NCBI RefSeq assembly: GCF_014203115.1
Contig: NZ_JACHIJ010000006.1
Span: 186,001-250,000 of the forward strand
Direction: 5' to 3'
DNA from: Afipia massiliensis
Lineage (GTDB): Bacteria; Pseudomonadota; Alphaproteobacteria; Rhizobiales; Xanthobacteraceae
DNA length: 64,000 nt
The notes under the pieces were generated by a model. The model saw only the letters and a list, made by a program, of their open reading frames with translations. It was not told the origin of the DNA and did no database searches. Positions 34,789-43,670 of this stretch are shown piece by piece; position 1 is the stretch's first letter, and every line of letters begins with the position of its first letter. The position numbers and the translations under genes are program-made.

Positions 34789-36285
34789 GTGCCAGAAGGG
34801 CCCGCCGGAAAATACTACCCGCAGAAACGATATTATGCCATGTCAGCTCCCTTGCCCTTGATGACTCATCGCAAAGAGCAAATCCTTGCTCACTCCGAGA
34901 AGTATGCCGCTTCCCGGCCCGAATGGCGGAGCAAGGCAGCGTTCTTTCATCGCGAGGACGAAGCCTATCTGCGATTTCTGATCCCTGAGAACGCTCGCGT
35001 TCTTGAAATCGGATGCGGCGTCGGAGACACGCTTTCAGCGCTCAAGCCCGCTCATGGTGTTGGCATCGACTTCAGTCCGTCGCTGATCGATATCGCGCGC
35101 TCGCGGCATCCCGAACTTACGTTCGTGGTTGGTGACGCCGAAAATTCTGAGACGATTGCTTCAGTCGAAGGTCCGTTCGACTACATCCTCGTGCTGGATA
35201 CGATCGGGTCGCTCGACGATTGCCAGAAATTTCTTGAGCAGCTCCACCCTCTCTGTACGAGAGAGACGCGTATCATCATCGGGCACTTTTCGCATTTCTG
35301 GCAGCCTATTCTCAGGTTCGCGGAATGGATTGGGCAGCGCATGCCTGCTCCCGAGCAGAACGTACTTTCGGCAGCAGATATCCAGGGTCTGCAAAATCTC
35401 GCAAACTTTGATCAAGTGAAGGGCGAGCAACGTGTTTTGATGCCAGTGTCGTTTTTTGGCATAGGGCGTCTGATCAACAGATTTGTCAGCATTTTGCCTG
35501 GATTCCGGTTTTTCGCTCTGCGTCATTATTCGGTTTGCCGATCGTGGCAGGTGGCAAAGGAAAATCTCAAGTCTGCAACGATTGTCATTCCGGCGCGTAA
35601 CGAACGCGGAAATATCGAACCTGCTGTTCAGCGCCTGCCGCAGTTCTGTGACGATATCGAAATCATTTTCATCGAAGGCCACAGTAAAGACGGCACTTTC
35701 GAGGAGATGGAGCGCGTCAAGTCGGCTTATCCGGACAAGGATATCAAGCTCATGCGTCAGCCCGGCAAGGGCAAGGCGGATGCGGTTTTCACGGCTTATG
35801 ATGTCGCGCGCGGTGATGTCCTGATGATCCTTGATGCGGATCTCACCATGCCACCTGAACAATTGCCGAAGTTCTGGGAAGCTATCGCGACCGGAAAGGG
35901 CGAGTTCATCAACGGATCGCGGCTCGTATATCCGCTTGAGGAAGATGCGATGCGCTTCCTGAACCTGATTGCAAACAAGACATTTTCGTATCTGTTCTCT
36001 TGGCTGCTCAATCAGCGTTATACAGATACGCTTTGCGGAACCAAGGTAATGCGGCGATCCGACTATTATCGGTTGCGCGACGGCAAGGCATATTTCGGTG
36101 ACTTCGATCCGTTTGGTGATTTCGATCTTATTTTCGGTTCGTCAAAATTGAATCTCAAGTCCATCGATATGCCGATTCGTTATGCGGCGCGGGCTTATGG
36201 CGAAACGCAAATCTCCCGCTTCCGCCACGGCGTAATGCTGCTGCGCATGGTTGTTTTCGCGTTCTTCAAAATCAAGGCGATCTAG
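34789..36285 (+). CDS. Fused SAM methyltransferase and GT2 glycosyltransferase
   Basis: Residues about 50-240 form a class I methyltransferase (VLEIGCGVGDTLSALKPAHG, VGIDFSPSLIDIAR, FDYILVLDTIGSLDDC). Residues about 264-498 form a GT2 domain of the dolichyl-phosphate mannose synthase type (SATIVIPARNERGNIEPAVQ, FIEGHSKDGTFEEM, MILDADLTMPPEQL with the DAD metal site). The GTG at 34789 follows GGGA at 7 bases; an ATG at 34840 is an alternative. Both halves seem complete. The fusion suggests that one protein methylates and transfers a lipid-linked sugar, or caps a chain. Confidence 0.83.
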   Translation: MPEGPAGKYYPQKRYYAMSAPLPLMTHRKEQILAHSEKYAASRPEWRSKAAFFHREDEAYLRFLIPENARVLEIGCGVGDTLSALKPAHGVGIDFSPSLIDIARSRHPELTFVVGDAENSETIASVEGPFDYILVLDTIGSLDDCQKFLEQLHPLCTRETRIIIGHFSHFWQPILRFAEWIGQRMPAPEQNVLSAADIQGLQNLANFDQVKGEQRVLMPVSFFGIGRLINRFVSILPGFRFFALRHYSVCRSWQVAKENLKSATIVIPARNERGNIEPAVQRLPQFCDDIEIIFIEGHSKDGTFEEMERVKSAYPDKDIKLMRQPGKGKADAVFTAYDVARGDVLMILDADLTMPPEQLPKFWEAIATGKGEFINGSRLVYPLEEDAMRFLNLIANKTFSYLFSWLLNQRYTDTLCGTKVMRRSDYYRLRDGKAYFGDFDPFGDFDLIFGSSKLNLKSIDMPIRYAARAYGETQISRFRHGVMLLRMVVFAFFKIKAI

Positions 36286-36387
36286 AAATTTATGGTCGCG
36301 AGAATCTCGCCCGCGGCGTTGCCGCGCAGTACTGGTCCTAGTTTCGTAACTTCCCTTCGGAAAATGAGTTCCGGTTAGAAAAAAATC

Positions 36388-38034
36388 ATGACGGTATCCG
36401 TCACAACATCGAAACCTCCGCCACCGGCCGGCCAAACCACGCAGACCGATGCCTTTGCAAGATTGACGCCGTTTGGCTGGAATGGCGGAATAGTTGTCAT
36501 CGTTATGCTGCTCGCCGCCTCATTCTTTCTGGCGGGCTATTTCGTCGTGTACTGGCGCAATGCCGATATGGATTTCATGATCGCGTACAGCGCACTCTCG
36601 CTGAACGATGGTCGATACGTATTCTTTCCTCATCCCGCCTATCTCACCATTCTGTCTGTAAGCCGATGGTTTCAGTTTCTGCACTTCATCGGTTTGCTCG
36701 ATACATCTTCGCTCTCTGCGATCCCACCTGCATCCAATGGGTTGGCTTTCGATGCAGCGATGACGTCAGTGGTTCGGGCAGCGCGCATCGTTGCATGGCT
36801 GACCGCTACAACCTTTGTCCTTGTTTTCGCTGGCCTCGCGCGGTTGCTTGTGAAGGATTGGCGCGTCGCGTTGCTGGGAACTTTTGCGTTCGCATTCTCG
36901 GGTGGCATTGCCGTCCATATGCGCGCGCTGCGTAGCGAAATGATTTCTGGATGTTTTTTCGCATTCGCCCTGATGGTCCTGATCATTGTTGCAAGGCGCG
37001 GAACGAATTGGCGTCCCGTCGCGGTGGGTCTCGCCGCGATGCTTTGCGTACTGGCTCTCGAGAACAAGATTCATGCGGTTCTGTTGGTTGCAGCGCTGCC
37101 GTTCCTGATCCTCCCATTCGGTTCTGCATCAGGAGTGAGCGCGCCATTCTGGAGCCGTTCCCCACACGCATGGTTTGCCGTCCTTGGAGCGGCATTCCTT
37201 GCGGCTGCACTGGCAAACGCCGCATGGCCTCTGGTGGCGCTTGGCTTCAATCCGGCTAATACGGAAGTGAGTATGCTACGTCCGCTGTTTCTGGGGAGGT
37301 TCGGCACCTATCAGATTGCTCTGCTTGTTTGGACAGGTCTCTGCATGCTTGCCTTTGCAAGGCTATGGCGGGTTCAATTTTCCGAGACGCTTGCAGCCAT
37401 GCTTGCTGTAATAGCCGGCGCTTCGCTCGCTCTTCTGGCTCTGTACATCGATTTTGATGCCAGCAATGTCTTCATCATTTTGAATCCGCTCGAGGAGATG
37501 TTGGTTTTTGCCGATCCTCAGGCGATATCGGCAGCCGGTGGAAACGGTCCATTCGCAGCCATCGGCCTGCTGATATCGGGAGTGATAAGTGTCTTGCGGC
37601 GTTACACGTTCATTTTATTCACGTCGCCGCGCCCGACGGTTTTTCTGACCTGGTTGATTCTGCCTGGGATTGTCTATGCGTGGCGGCGAGGACAGCGGCA
37701 AACTGCGCTGCAGGCTGGATTGCTAATGTTGTCGGCAATTGGAATCGACTCGCTCGGTATCCGTCGTGGACTGAAGGCTGAGTACTTTATTCTGACTGAC
37801 CCTTTGATCATCCTGGCCGGCATGGTGCTGCTGGAAGGAATGGGTGACTTGAGATTCCGCAAATGGACATATCCGGTCGGCGTTGCGCTTATCGTCCTGC
37901 ATGTTGGGATTAGCCAAGCGGAACCTGCGAAACTAGTTTTGAAGCGAACGGGACCGGAAAACACCTGCGAATGGAACCAGCATTACTTGCCCCGCTTACC
38001 ATTGCCGTGGTGCGATCTCCCGCCCAAGCGCTGA
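36388..38034 (+). CDS. Polytopic membrane protein, probable GT-C-like glycosyltransferase
   Basis: The 548-residue protein has about eleven hydrophobic helices starting at residue 35 (GGIVVIVMLLAASFFLAGYF). An early periplasmic loop holds WRNADMDFMIAYSALSLNDG, where the acidic residues could correspond to the catalytic Asp of GT-C enzymes. No named family is recognised. It lies just after the fused methyltransferase/GT2 enzyme, whose product may be a polyprenyl-phosphate sugar, the kind of donor GT-C enzymes use. The function is therefore an inference. Confidence 0.55.
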   Translation: MTVSVTTSKPPPPAGQTTQTDAFARLTPFGWNGGIVVIVMLLAASFFLAGYFVVYWRNADMDFMIAYSALSLNDGRYVFFPHPAYLTILSVSRWFQFLHFIGLLDTSSLSAIPPASNGLAFDAAMTSVVRAARIVAWLTATTFVLVFAGLARLLVKDWRVALLGTFAFAFSGGIAVHMRALRSEMISGCFFAFALMVLIIVARRGTNWRPVAVGLAAMLCVLALENKIHAVLLVAALPFLILPFGSASGVSAPFWSRSPHAWFAVLGAAFLAAALANAAWPLVALGFNPANTEVSMLRPLFLGRFGTYQIALLVWTGLCMLAFARLWRVQFSETLAAMLAVIAGASLALLALYIDFDASNVFIILNPLEEMLVFADPQAISAAGGNGPFAAIGLLISGVISVLRRYTFILFTSPRPTVFLTWLILPGIVYAWRRGQRQTALQAGLLMLSAIGIDSLGIRRGLKAEYFILTDPLIILAGMVLLEGMGDLRFRKWTYPVGVALIVLHVGISQAEPAKLVLKRTGPENTCEWNQHYLPRLPLPWCDLPPKR

Positions 38035-38040
38035 CAGACA

Positions 38041-38907
38041 TTACCTGTCTGCGCGCGCGATCACATTGATGCTCGCGCCGTCGCCGACAAGTTGGCGCAG
38101 GTCTTCTGGTGAGGAAGGGAGCAGGGCCTTCGTTCTTTCGTGGTAGAAGCGATATCCGAGTGGTCCAAAATGGGAAACCAGTTCCTCAAGCGATGCGCCC
38201 CGCTCATCGAGAACATAAGGGGCGAACTCCATCACGAAAATTGGCCGGCTTTCCTGCAGCAACGTTTTTGCCCCGCGTAGAATCTGACACTCAAATCCAT
38301 CGACGTCGAGCTTGACGAGTTGAACGCGGGGATTTCCCTGCTCGGCCAGAACGCTGTCGAGGCTTCTCGATTGCGCTGTCAGCGTCTTCATCGCTTGACC
38401 AAGATGCTTCGGGTGCAGCGCTTCGTCGGTTGCGCCTTCTGCCGCTGCTGAGCTAAGCGGCCAGCTCGAATAAATCGCCGTGGGGACTTCGACGTTATCC
38501 TGCGCCGCTAGGAAGCAATGATAAGCGGTTATACGCGCGGCGAGGGCAGGGTTAAGTTCGAGGTTGCGACTAAGTTTCCGGAAGGCGAACTCGGTTGGCT
38601 CGAATGCCAGGACTTGGCCCCGAGGGCCGACGCATTGAGCCAGATGCAACGTATGAGCGCCGACATTTGCACCGACGTCCAGGACGGTGGCCGAAGGAGC
38701 AACCAGTTCGGAAAGCGCACGCCGCGTCTCGCGTTCAAAAATGTTGCCAAGATAGATTGCGAAATCGATACCCTCGCCGAGGTCAAGATCGTAGGTGACG
38801 CCTCCGCGTGTGACGACGCATTTGTCGGTTTGGCCTCCGACGGAGCGCACGAATCTGATCGTTCTGTAGGCGAGCCGCGCCAACGCGATCTTTCGAGAAG
38901 TTTTCAT
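38041..38907 (-). CDS. FkbM-family methyltransferase
   Basis: The 288-residue protein has the SAM motif TVLDVGANVGAHTLHLAQCV near residue 73, AFEPTEFAFRKLSRNLELNP and the FkbM signature VQLVKLDVDGFECQILRGA, with FVMEFAPYVL after it. FkbM proteins O-methylate sugars and polyketides, and are frequent in surface glycan loci. It is convergent with the membrane protein at 36388-38034, 6 bases apart. The substrate is unknown. Confidence 0.85.
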   Translation of the reverse strand: MKTSRKIALARLAYRTIRFVRSVGGQTDKCVVTRGGVTYDLDLGEGIDFAIYLGNIFERETRRALSELVAPSATVLDVGANVGAHTLHLAQCVGPRGQVLAFEPTEFAFRKLSRNLELNPALAARITAYHCFLAAQDNVEVPTAIYSSWPLSSAAAEGATDEALHPKHLGQAMKTLTAQSRSLDSVLAEQGNPRVQLVKLDVDGFECQILRGAKTLLQESRPIFVMEFAPYVLDERGASLEELVSHFGPLGYRFYHERTKALLPSSPEDLRQLVGDGASINVIARADR

Positions 38908-39060
38908 GCTATCTTTCAGGAGGCTTAGGTCGAAGGCGTTCTAACGAAAGGGCTATGGAGTGTAAACTGGGATTGGTCTGAGCGGCGTGCAAAGGAGCTG
39001 GTATATTCGCTTGGAACGTGGAATTGATCGTTCGGCGAGGAAACGGGAAGCGGCAGTTGA

Positions 39061-39786
39061 ATGTCGGATGCGCTTATTAACTATCGCTCGGTCTGGGGGC
39101 AAAAGCCCGTTTTGCGAGCCGTTTATAACGATATTTTCGATCGGATTGCACTCCGCGCGGTCCCCGGGGCGACGCTTGAGATTGGTGGCGGCATCGGCAA
39201 TCTGAAGGAGCGGATCCCCAACCTTATCTCCTCGGATATTCAGTTCGCTCCGTGGCTCGATCTTGTCGCGGACGCGCAAAAGCTTCCGTTTTCAAACGGC
39301 GCATTGTCGAACATCGTGATGCTGGATGTCCTTCATCACATTGAGTTTCCGGTCTTGTTGTTTCGCGAGGCCTCGCGTGTGCTCCGTCCCGGAGGGCGCA
39401 TAATTATGGCCGAGCCGGGCATCACCTTCGGCAGCAGTTTGTTTTATCGCCTGCTGCATCATGAGCCGGTTCTAATGGGCGCGGATCCGCTGCTGGAAGG
39501 TTTTCCGGATCAGGATCGCGATCCGTATGACTCGAACCAGGCAATTCCAACTTTGCTGGCGACGAACCATCGCGATCGCTTCCACGCCAAATTTCCGGAT
39601 CTTGCGATCATCGAAACGAAATGGTTTTCCTTTGTGGCGTATCCTTTCAGCGGCGGGTTCAAGTCTTGGTCGCTGTTGAATGAGTCAATAGCCCTAGCGA
39701 TGCTTCGTTTCGAAAAGCATGCTGAGAAAACATTAGGTCGTTTTTTCGGATTTCGTCTTCTGACCGTGGTCGAGAAGCGGGGCTGA
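39061..39786 (+). CDS. Class I SAM-dependent methyltransferase
   Basis: The 241-residue protein has LEIGGGIGNLKERIPNLISS as motif I, FAPWLDLVADAQKLPF, IVMLDVLHHIEFPVLLFREA and VLRPGGRIIMAEP. It is of the Methyltransf_11 type. Its gene is divergent from fkbM and convergent with the membrane protein at 39812. It is one of several methyltransferases in the glycan region, which implies a heavily methylated product or several products. Confidence 0.8.
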   Translation: MSDALINYRSVWGQKPVLRAVYNDIFDRIALRAVPGATLEIGGGIGNLKERIPNLISSDIQFAPWLDLVADAQKLPFSNGALSNIVMLDVLHHIEFPVLLFREASRVLRPGGRIIMAEPGITFGSSLFYRLLHHEPVLMGADPLLEGFPDQDRDPYDSNQAIPTLLATNHRDRFHAKFPDLAIIETKWFSFVAYPFSGGFKSWSLLNESIALAMLRFEKHAEKTLGRFFGFRLLTVVEKRG

Positions 39787-39811
39787 ACGTATTTAGCTTT
39801 GAGCGGGCTGC

Positions 39812-41239
39812 TTAATTTTTTCCAGTGTTGAGCCTTGAGCGGCGGTCACGAATAGCCAGTAGCCCGGCGCCTGTCATGATGTTAAAAAGTGGCTCGAGCG
39901 GTAGCCGATATTTTGGTGAAGCAATGGGACCATTGAGGAGCAGCAGAAAAACAATCCATGACGTTGCAAATATCATCCTTGGCCAATGGCGACTTTGCGA
40001 CGCAAGGGTAATGACGCCAACAATCTGTATCGTTCGAACGGCAAGAAGCCCGATGGCCCCCAGGATAAGGAGCCAAGTGTAGATCGCGTTGCCTGAGCGG
40101 AAAGTATAGTTAAAAACTTTCTCGACAAATGAATTGCCTGGCGTTCCGTAGAATCCGGCGCGAGGAAGTTGCGAAACGGGTGGAGAGATGAGATGCGCAG
40201 GGGACGTGAGGTTGATGAATACTCCCGAGGCCCAGGATTTCAGCAGCGATGAGAACTGGATCTCATTTCTGATCGCCTCGCGTCCGATCTCCTGATAGCG
40301 CACGGATTGTTCGAATGGATTCTCCGAGGGCGGACCAAAGCGCTCTGTTGTGCGAGCGATTATTTTTTCGAGTGATGTTGTGTAGGGTGTTCGATCCTGG
40401 GTTTCTTTCGCCAGGGGAAAAACCCAGAGAGCAAGATAGTCACCGCCTTGCGGCGTCAGAGTGGGTGTTCCGAACTGAGCTACATTCCTCGCGGCTATGA
40501 TGCCCAGGCTCAGAGATAGAATAGCCGCAGCCATTAGCAATTTCAGGTAGTTGGAAACTTCGGTGCGCCGATAGGCATCGTAGCTGGCGAGTAAGCCGAT
40601 TGCGAAAAACCCCCACGGTGCAATTGATACCCGTATCAATGCGGCACAGCCGAGGGCGCAGCCCAGTCCCAACCCCGTTTTCCAACTTGGCTTGGCGGTC
40701 CAGTGGGCCGCGAAAAAGAGAGTGAGAGTAACAAAAAACGTAAACGACGTATCGTTGTAGATGAGGCCGCTCAAAACGATCTGCGTGGGATTTAAGACCG
40801 CAACGATCGCAGACGGGATTGCAATCCGCTCATCAAGGGATCGCGCCAATACATAGACGAGGATGCACGTCCCGCTATCGAGAGCGCCTTGCAGAAGAAT
40901 ATGGGAGATCGCGCCCCCGCCTCCAAAAATGAGAAAGGGTAGCGTCGTCAGCCATTGATAGAGCGGCATGGTATAAGGAGCGTCACCAAGCCAATGCGCT
41001 CCATGAACAGCGCCAGCTCGGATCGCTCGTGCGAATGTTTCGGCGTTAGCGGCGTACGTCGTCGAATCGAGGCCCTTCAGTCCGTCATCGCCCATCAGGG
41101 CGTACATCGCCAGCGCATAAATCCAGCGCACGGCGAGAGCAGCGAAGAATATCTTCAGCAAGATCGATGAATCTGGACGCGCCAGCGGCGTCCCGGCACT
41201 GGCCGGGAGTGAAAGGCTACTCACCTTCGGGAGCGACAT
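39812..41239 (-). CDS. GT-C membrane glycosyltransferase (ArnT/PMT-like)
   Basis: The 475-residue protein has roughly ten membrane helices. The first external loop carries GDDGLKGLDSTTYAANAETF, with acidic residues where ArnT/PMT enzymes have their catalytic Asp, followed by APYTMPLYQWLTTLPFLIF as in glycosyltransferase family 39/83 proteins. A late block, PIASPKYRLPLEPLFNIMTG, is also typical of this superfamily. Such enzymes transfer sugars from polyprenyl phosphate at the periplasmic face. Its start overlaps the flippase-like gene by 23 bases, so the two are probably one operon. Confidence 0.72.
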   Translation of the reverse strand: MSLPKVSSLSLPASAGTPLARPDSSILLKIFFAALAVRWIYALAMYALMGDDGLKGLDSTTYAANAETFARAIRAGAVHGAHWLGDAPYTMPLYQWLTTLPFLIFGGGGAISHILLQGALDSGTCILVYVLARSLDERIAIPSAIVAVLNPTQIVLSGLIYNDTSFTFFVTLTLFFAAHWTAKPSWKTGLGLGCALGCAALIRVSIAPWGFFAIGLLASYDAYRRTEVSNYLKLLMAAAILSLSLGIIAARNVAQFGTPTLTPQGGDYLALWVFPLAKETQDRTPYTTSLEKIIARTTERFGPPSENPFEQSVRYQEIGREAIRNEIQFSSLLKSWASGVFINLTSPAHLISPPVSQLPRAGFYGTPGNSFVEKVFNYTFRSGNAIYTWLLILGAIGLLAVRTIQIVGVITLASQSRHWPRMIFATSWIVFLLLLNGPIASPKYRLPLEPLFNIMTGAGLLAIRDRRSRLNTGKN

Positions 41240-42176
41240 GGGATATCTCGGACGATTTCTCCGCGCTCAGAACCCAGACGAGGCCGCCGATGGCGCCTAC
41301 CACGAAAGACGAAGCACCGAACAGAAGCGAGACCACAGTGCCGTCGGTCTGTGCAAGGCCGGCATAACCGAATGCGACCATCATTGTTGCTTCTCGCACG
41401 CCCCAGCCCGCGATGGAGATCGGTAGCATTGTGATCAGCATGATCGGCGGTATCAACATGAACAATTGTTCGAACGCTGCCGGAGCCGCGATGGAGCGCA
41501 CGGCGCACCAGGCGATCACCACAGCCATCACATGAATGAGCAGGGACAGGATCGCGACCTTCGGTCCACTGCTGCGGTTGAAGATTACCTGGTTGGCGAT
41601 GACCGAGCAGGCATGGATGTGCCGCAGCGGCCAGAATGTTTTCAGCCACGGCCACGGCAGCATGCCCAGGACGAGAAAGCCGAGCCCGGCTGAAATCGCA
41701 CCGATATCCACCAGCAGCAAGGCGAGACGTCCCCGCGCGTTGGCGATCAGGTCGTAGCTCCAGGGCAGGCTCACGACGACGATGAGCGCGAGTGCGATCA
41801 GGCCGATGGCGCGGTCGACGAGCACGGAATATGTGGCTGAGCGCCAGCCCGCACCCGTTTGCCGCACCAGCCAGAGCCGCATCGCATCGCCGCCGATAGT
41901 CGACGGCAGGGTCTGATTGAAGAACGCGCCGATCATGTTGTAACGAAGTGCTTGCCCGGTTCCGAGCGGGGCGCTGCATCGTGCGCTGATCTCCCGCCAG
42001 CGGAGCGCACCGAGGAAAATCTGGAAGACCGTCGCCAGCACGGCGAGCAGAAACCATCCGACGCTGATCTGACTCAGGCGGGATTGGATCGCCGCGAAGT
42101 TGATGCCGCGGAATGCAAAATAGAGCAGCGCCGCCGACACCAGTATTCGAGCGGCAAGAAGGAGAAATCCGCGCAT
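41217..42176 (-). CDS. UPF0104 / LPG synthase TM-region membrane protein
   Basis: The 319-residue protein matches the lysylphosphatidylglycerol synthase transmembrane family: RILVSAALLYFAFRGINFAA, LGALRWREISARC, NMIGAFFNQTLPSTIGGDAM, then LLIHVMAVVIAWCAVRSIAA and LPISIAGWGVREATMM. About eight helices are present. The soluble aminoacyltransferase half of MprF is absent. Members of this stand-alone family are thought to move or scan lipids, including lipid-linked sugars. It overlaps the ArnT-like gene that follows it on the minus strand. Confidence 0.8.
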   Translation of the reverse strand: MRGFLLLAARILVSAALLYFAFRGINFAAIQSRLSQISVGWFLLAVLATVFQIFLGALRWREISARCSAPLGTGQALRYNMIGAFFNQTLPSTIGGDAMRLWLVRQTGAGWRSATYSVLVDRAIGLIALALIVVVSLPWSYDLIANARGRLALLLVDIGAISAGLGFLVLGMLPWPWLKTFWPLRHIHACSVIANQVIFNRSSGPKVAILSLLIHVMAVVIAWCAVRSIAAPAAFEQLFMLIPPIMLITMLPISIAGWGVREATMMVAFGYAGLAQTDGTVVSLLFGASSFVVGAIGGLVWVLSAEKSSEISHVAPEGE

Positions 42177-42367
42177 TCCGGACCGCGATGGTTAACGTTG
42201 CTGAATCTGAGAAGGGCCTGAATATCAGGGCCCATTTTCAAGGTCTTGGTATGGGTTTAGGGCAGTTCTGGCAATAGGTAAGCTCCGCCTATTGCGGCAG
42301 CTACCGCACGGCGGCTAAAGAGGGCGGCCGGCGTAGGCCAGATCCGCCGGGGTTGGGGACGGAATTC

Positions 42368-43651
42368 GTGACACACGGGCGTAAAATCGCGGTCATCGGG
42401 CTTGGTTATGTCGGACTGCCGGTCGCTGCTGCATTTGCGCGCGCCGGGGTTCCGGTCACCGGTTTCGACATCGATCAGCGGCGCATCGCCGAACTGCGCG
42501 CGTTTCACGACCGCACACATGAAGTTGAAGCCGCCGATCTGCGTCATACGTCGCTTTCGTTCACACATGAGACGAAGGAACTGGCGTTGTCGGATTTCTT
42601 TATCGTTACCGTTCCGACGCCGATCGATGAAGCGCGCCAGCCTGACCTCGGCGCCATGTTCGCGGCCTCGCGCACCGTCGGAACAGTGCTCAAAAAAGGT
42701 GACATCGTCGTCTATGAATCGACGGTTTATCCTGGAGCGGTAGAAGACGACTGCGTGCCGCTTCTGGAGCAGGCGTCCGGGTTGAAGGCCGGATCGGATT
42801 TCAAGGTCGGTTACTCCCCGGAGCGTATCAATCCCGGCGATAAGCAGCATCGGTTTGAGACGATCACCAAGGTCGTCTCGGCGCAGGATGCCCCGACGCT
42901 GGACATCGTGGCCGACGTCTACGGATCGGTCGTGACCGCTGGCATTCACCGCGCGCCGTCGATCAAGGTCGCTGAAGCAGCGAAGGTGATCGAGAACACG
43001 CAGCGCGATTTGAACATCGCGTTCATGAACGAACTGTCGCTGATTTTCCAGGCATTGAATATCGACACCGGCGACGTGCTTGCCGCGGCGCGGACCAAAT
43101 GGAATTTCATGCCGTTCCAGCCGGGTCTTGTCGGCGGGCACTGCATCGGGGTTGATCCCTATTATCTGACATATCGTGCCGAGCGGGCCGGCTACCATCC
43201 GGAAGTCATTCTTGCCGGACGCCGTATCAACGATGGCATGGGACAGCGCGTTGCGCGTGAATGTATTCGGGGGTTGCTGCGCCGGAAGAGCAATGGCGGC
43301 GTTGTCACCATTCTCGGCCTGACATTCAAGGAAGACGTGCCCGATACGCGCAACTCACGCGTGATCGATATTATTCGCGAACTGGAATCCTTCGGGCTCA
43401 CGGTGCAGGTCAGCGATCCGATGGCGGACCCTGCGGACGCCACGCACGAATACGGCGTGAAGCTGGTCGATGTCGATGCGCTGCAGCCTGCCGATGCGAT
43501 CATCATGGCTGTTGCTCACAAGACGTACATCGATGCAGGCTGGCCGTTGATCCAGAAATTGCTGATCGGCGGGCGCGGTCTTGTTCTGGACGTAAAGATG
43601 AGGCTCGATCGCGACAGCTTGCCTGACGGCATTGAGTTGTGGCGCCTTTGA
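42368..43651 (+). CDS. wbpA: UDP-N-acetylhexosamine/UDP-sugar 6-dehydrogenase (TviB/WbpA-like)
   Basis: The protein (427 residues from GTG 42368) has IAVIGLGYVGLPVAAAFARA, FIVTVPTPIDEARQPDL, YESTVYPGAVEDDCVPLLE, AAKVIENTQRDLNIAFMNEL, the catalytic cysteine loop VGGHCIGVDPYYL and LTFKEDVPDTRNSRVIDII. This subgroup oxidises UDP-GlcNAc, UDP-ManNAc or UDP-GalNAc at C6. With the wbpB-like and wbpE-like genes downstream it fits the first step to UDP-ManNAc3NAcA-type sugars. A TTG at 42353 is the alternative start; GGGGACGGA before the GTG favours 42368. Confidence 0.87.
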   Translation: MTHGRKIAVIGLGYVGLPVAAAFARAGVPVTGFDIDQRRIAELRAFHDRTHEVEAADLRHTSLSFTHETKELALSDFFIVTVPTPIDEARQPDLGAMFAASRTVGTVLKKGDIVVYESTVYPGAVEDDCVPLLEQASGLKAGSDFKVGYSPERINPGDKQHRFETITKVVSAQDAPTLDIVADVYGSVVTAGIHRAPSIKVAEAAKVIENTQRDLNIAFMNELSLIFQALNIDTGDVLAAARTKWNFMPFQPGLVGGHCIGVDPYYLTYRAERAGYHPEVILAGRRINDGMGQRVARECIRGLLRRKSNGGVVTILGLTFKEDVPDTRNSRVIDIIRELESFGLTVQVSDPMADPADATHEYGVKLVDVDALQPADAIIMAVAHKTYIDAGWPLIQKLLIGGRGLVLDVKMRLDRDSLPDGIELWRL

Positions 43652-43670
43652 TCGCCGGATGGTGAAACGC

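Noticed and set aside
38035-38051. CAGACA-TTACC-TGTCTG hairpin at the junction of two convergent genes
   Set aside because: Only 6 pairs and no T-run; too weak for a terminator call.
42213-42233. GGGCCTGA-ATA-TCAGGGCCC hairpin followed by ATTTT, like a terminator
   Set aside because: The arms differ by one base in length and the T-run is short; on the plus strand it would stop transcription entering the wbpA-like gene, so it was not called.
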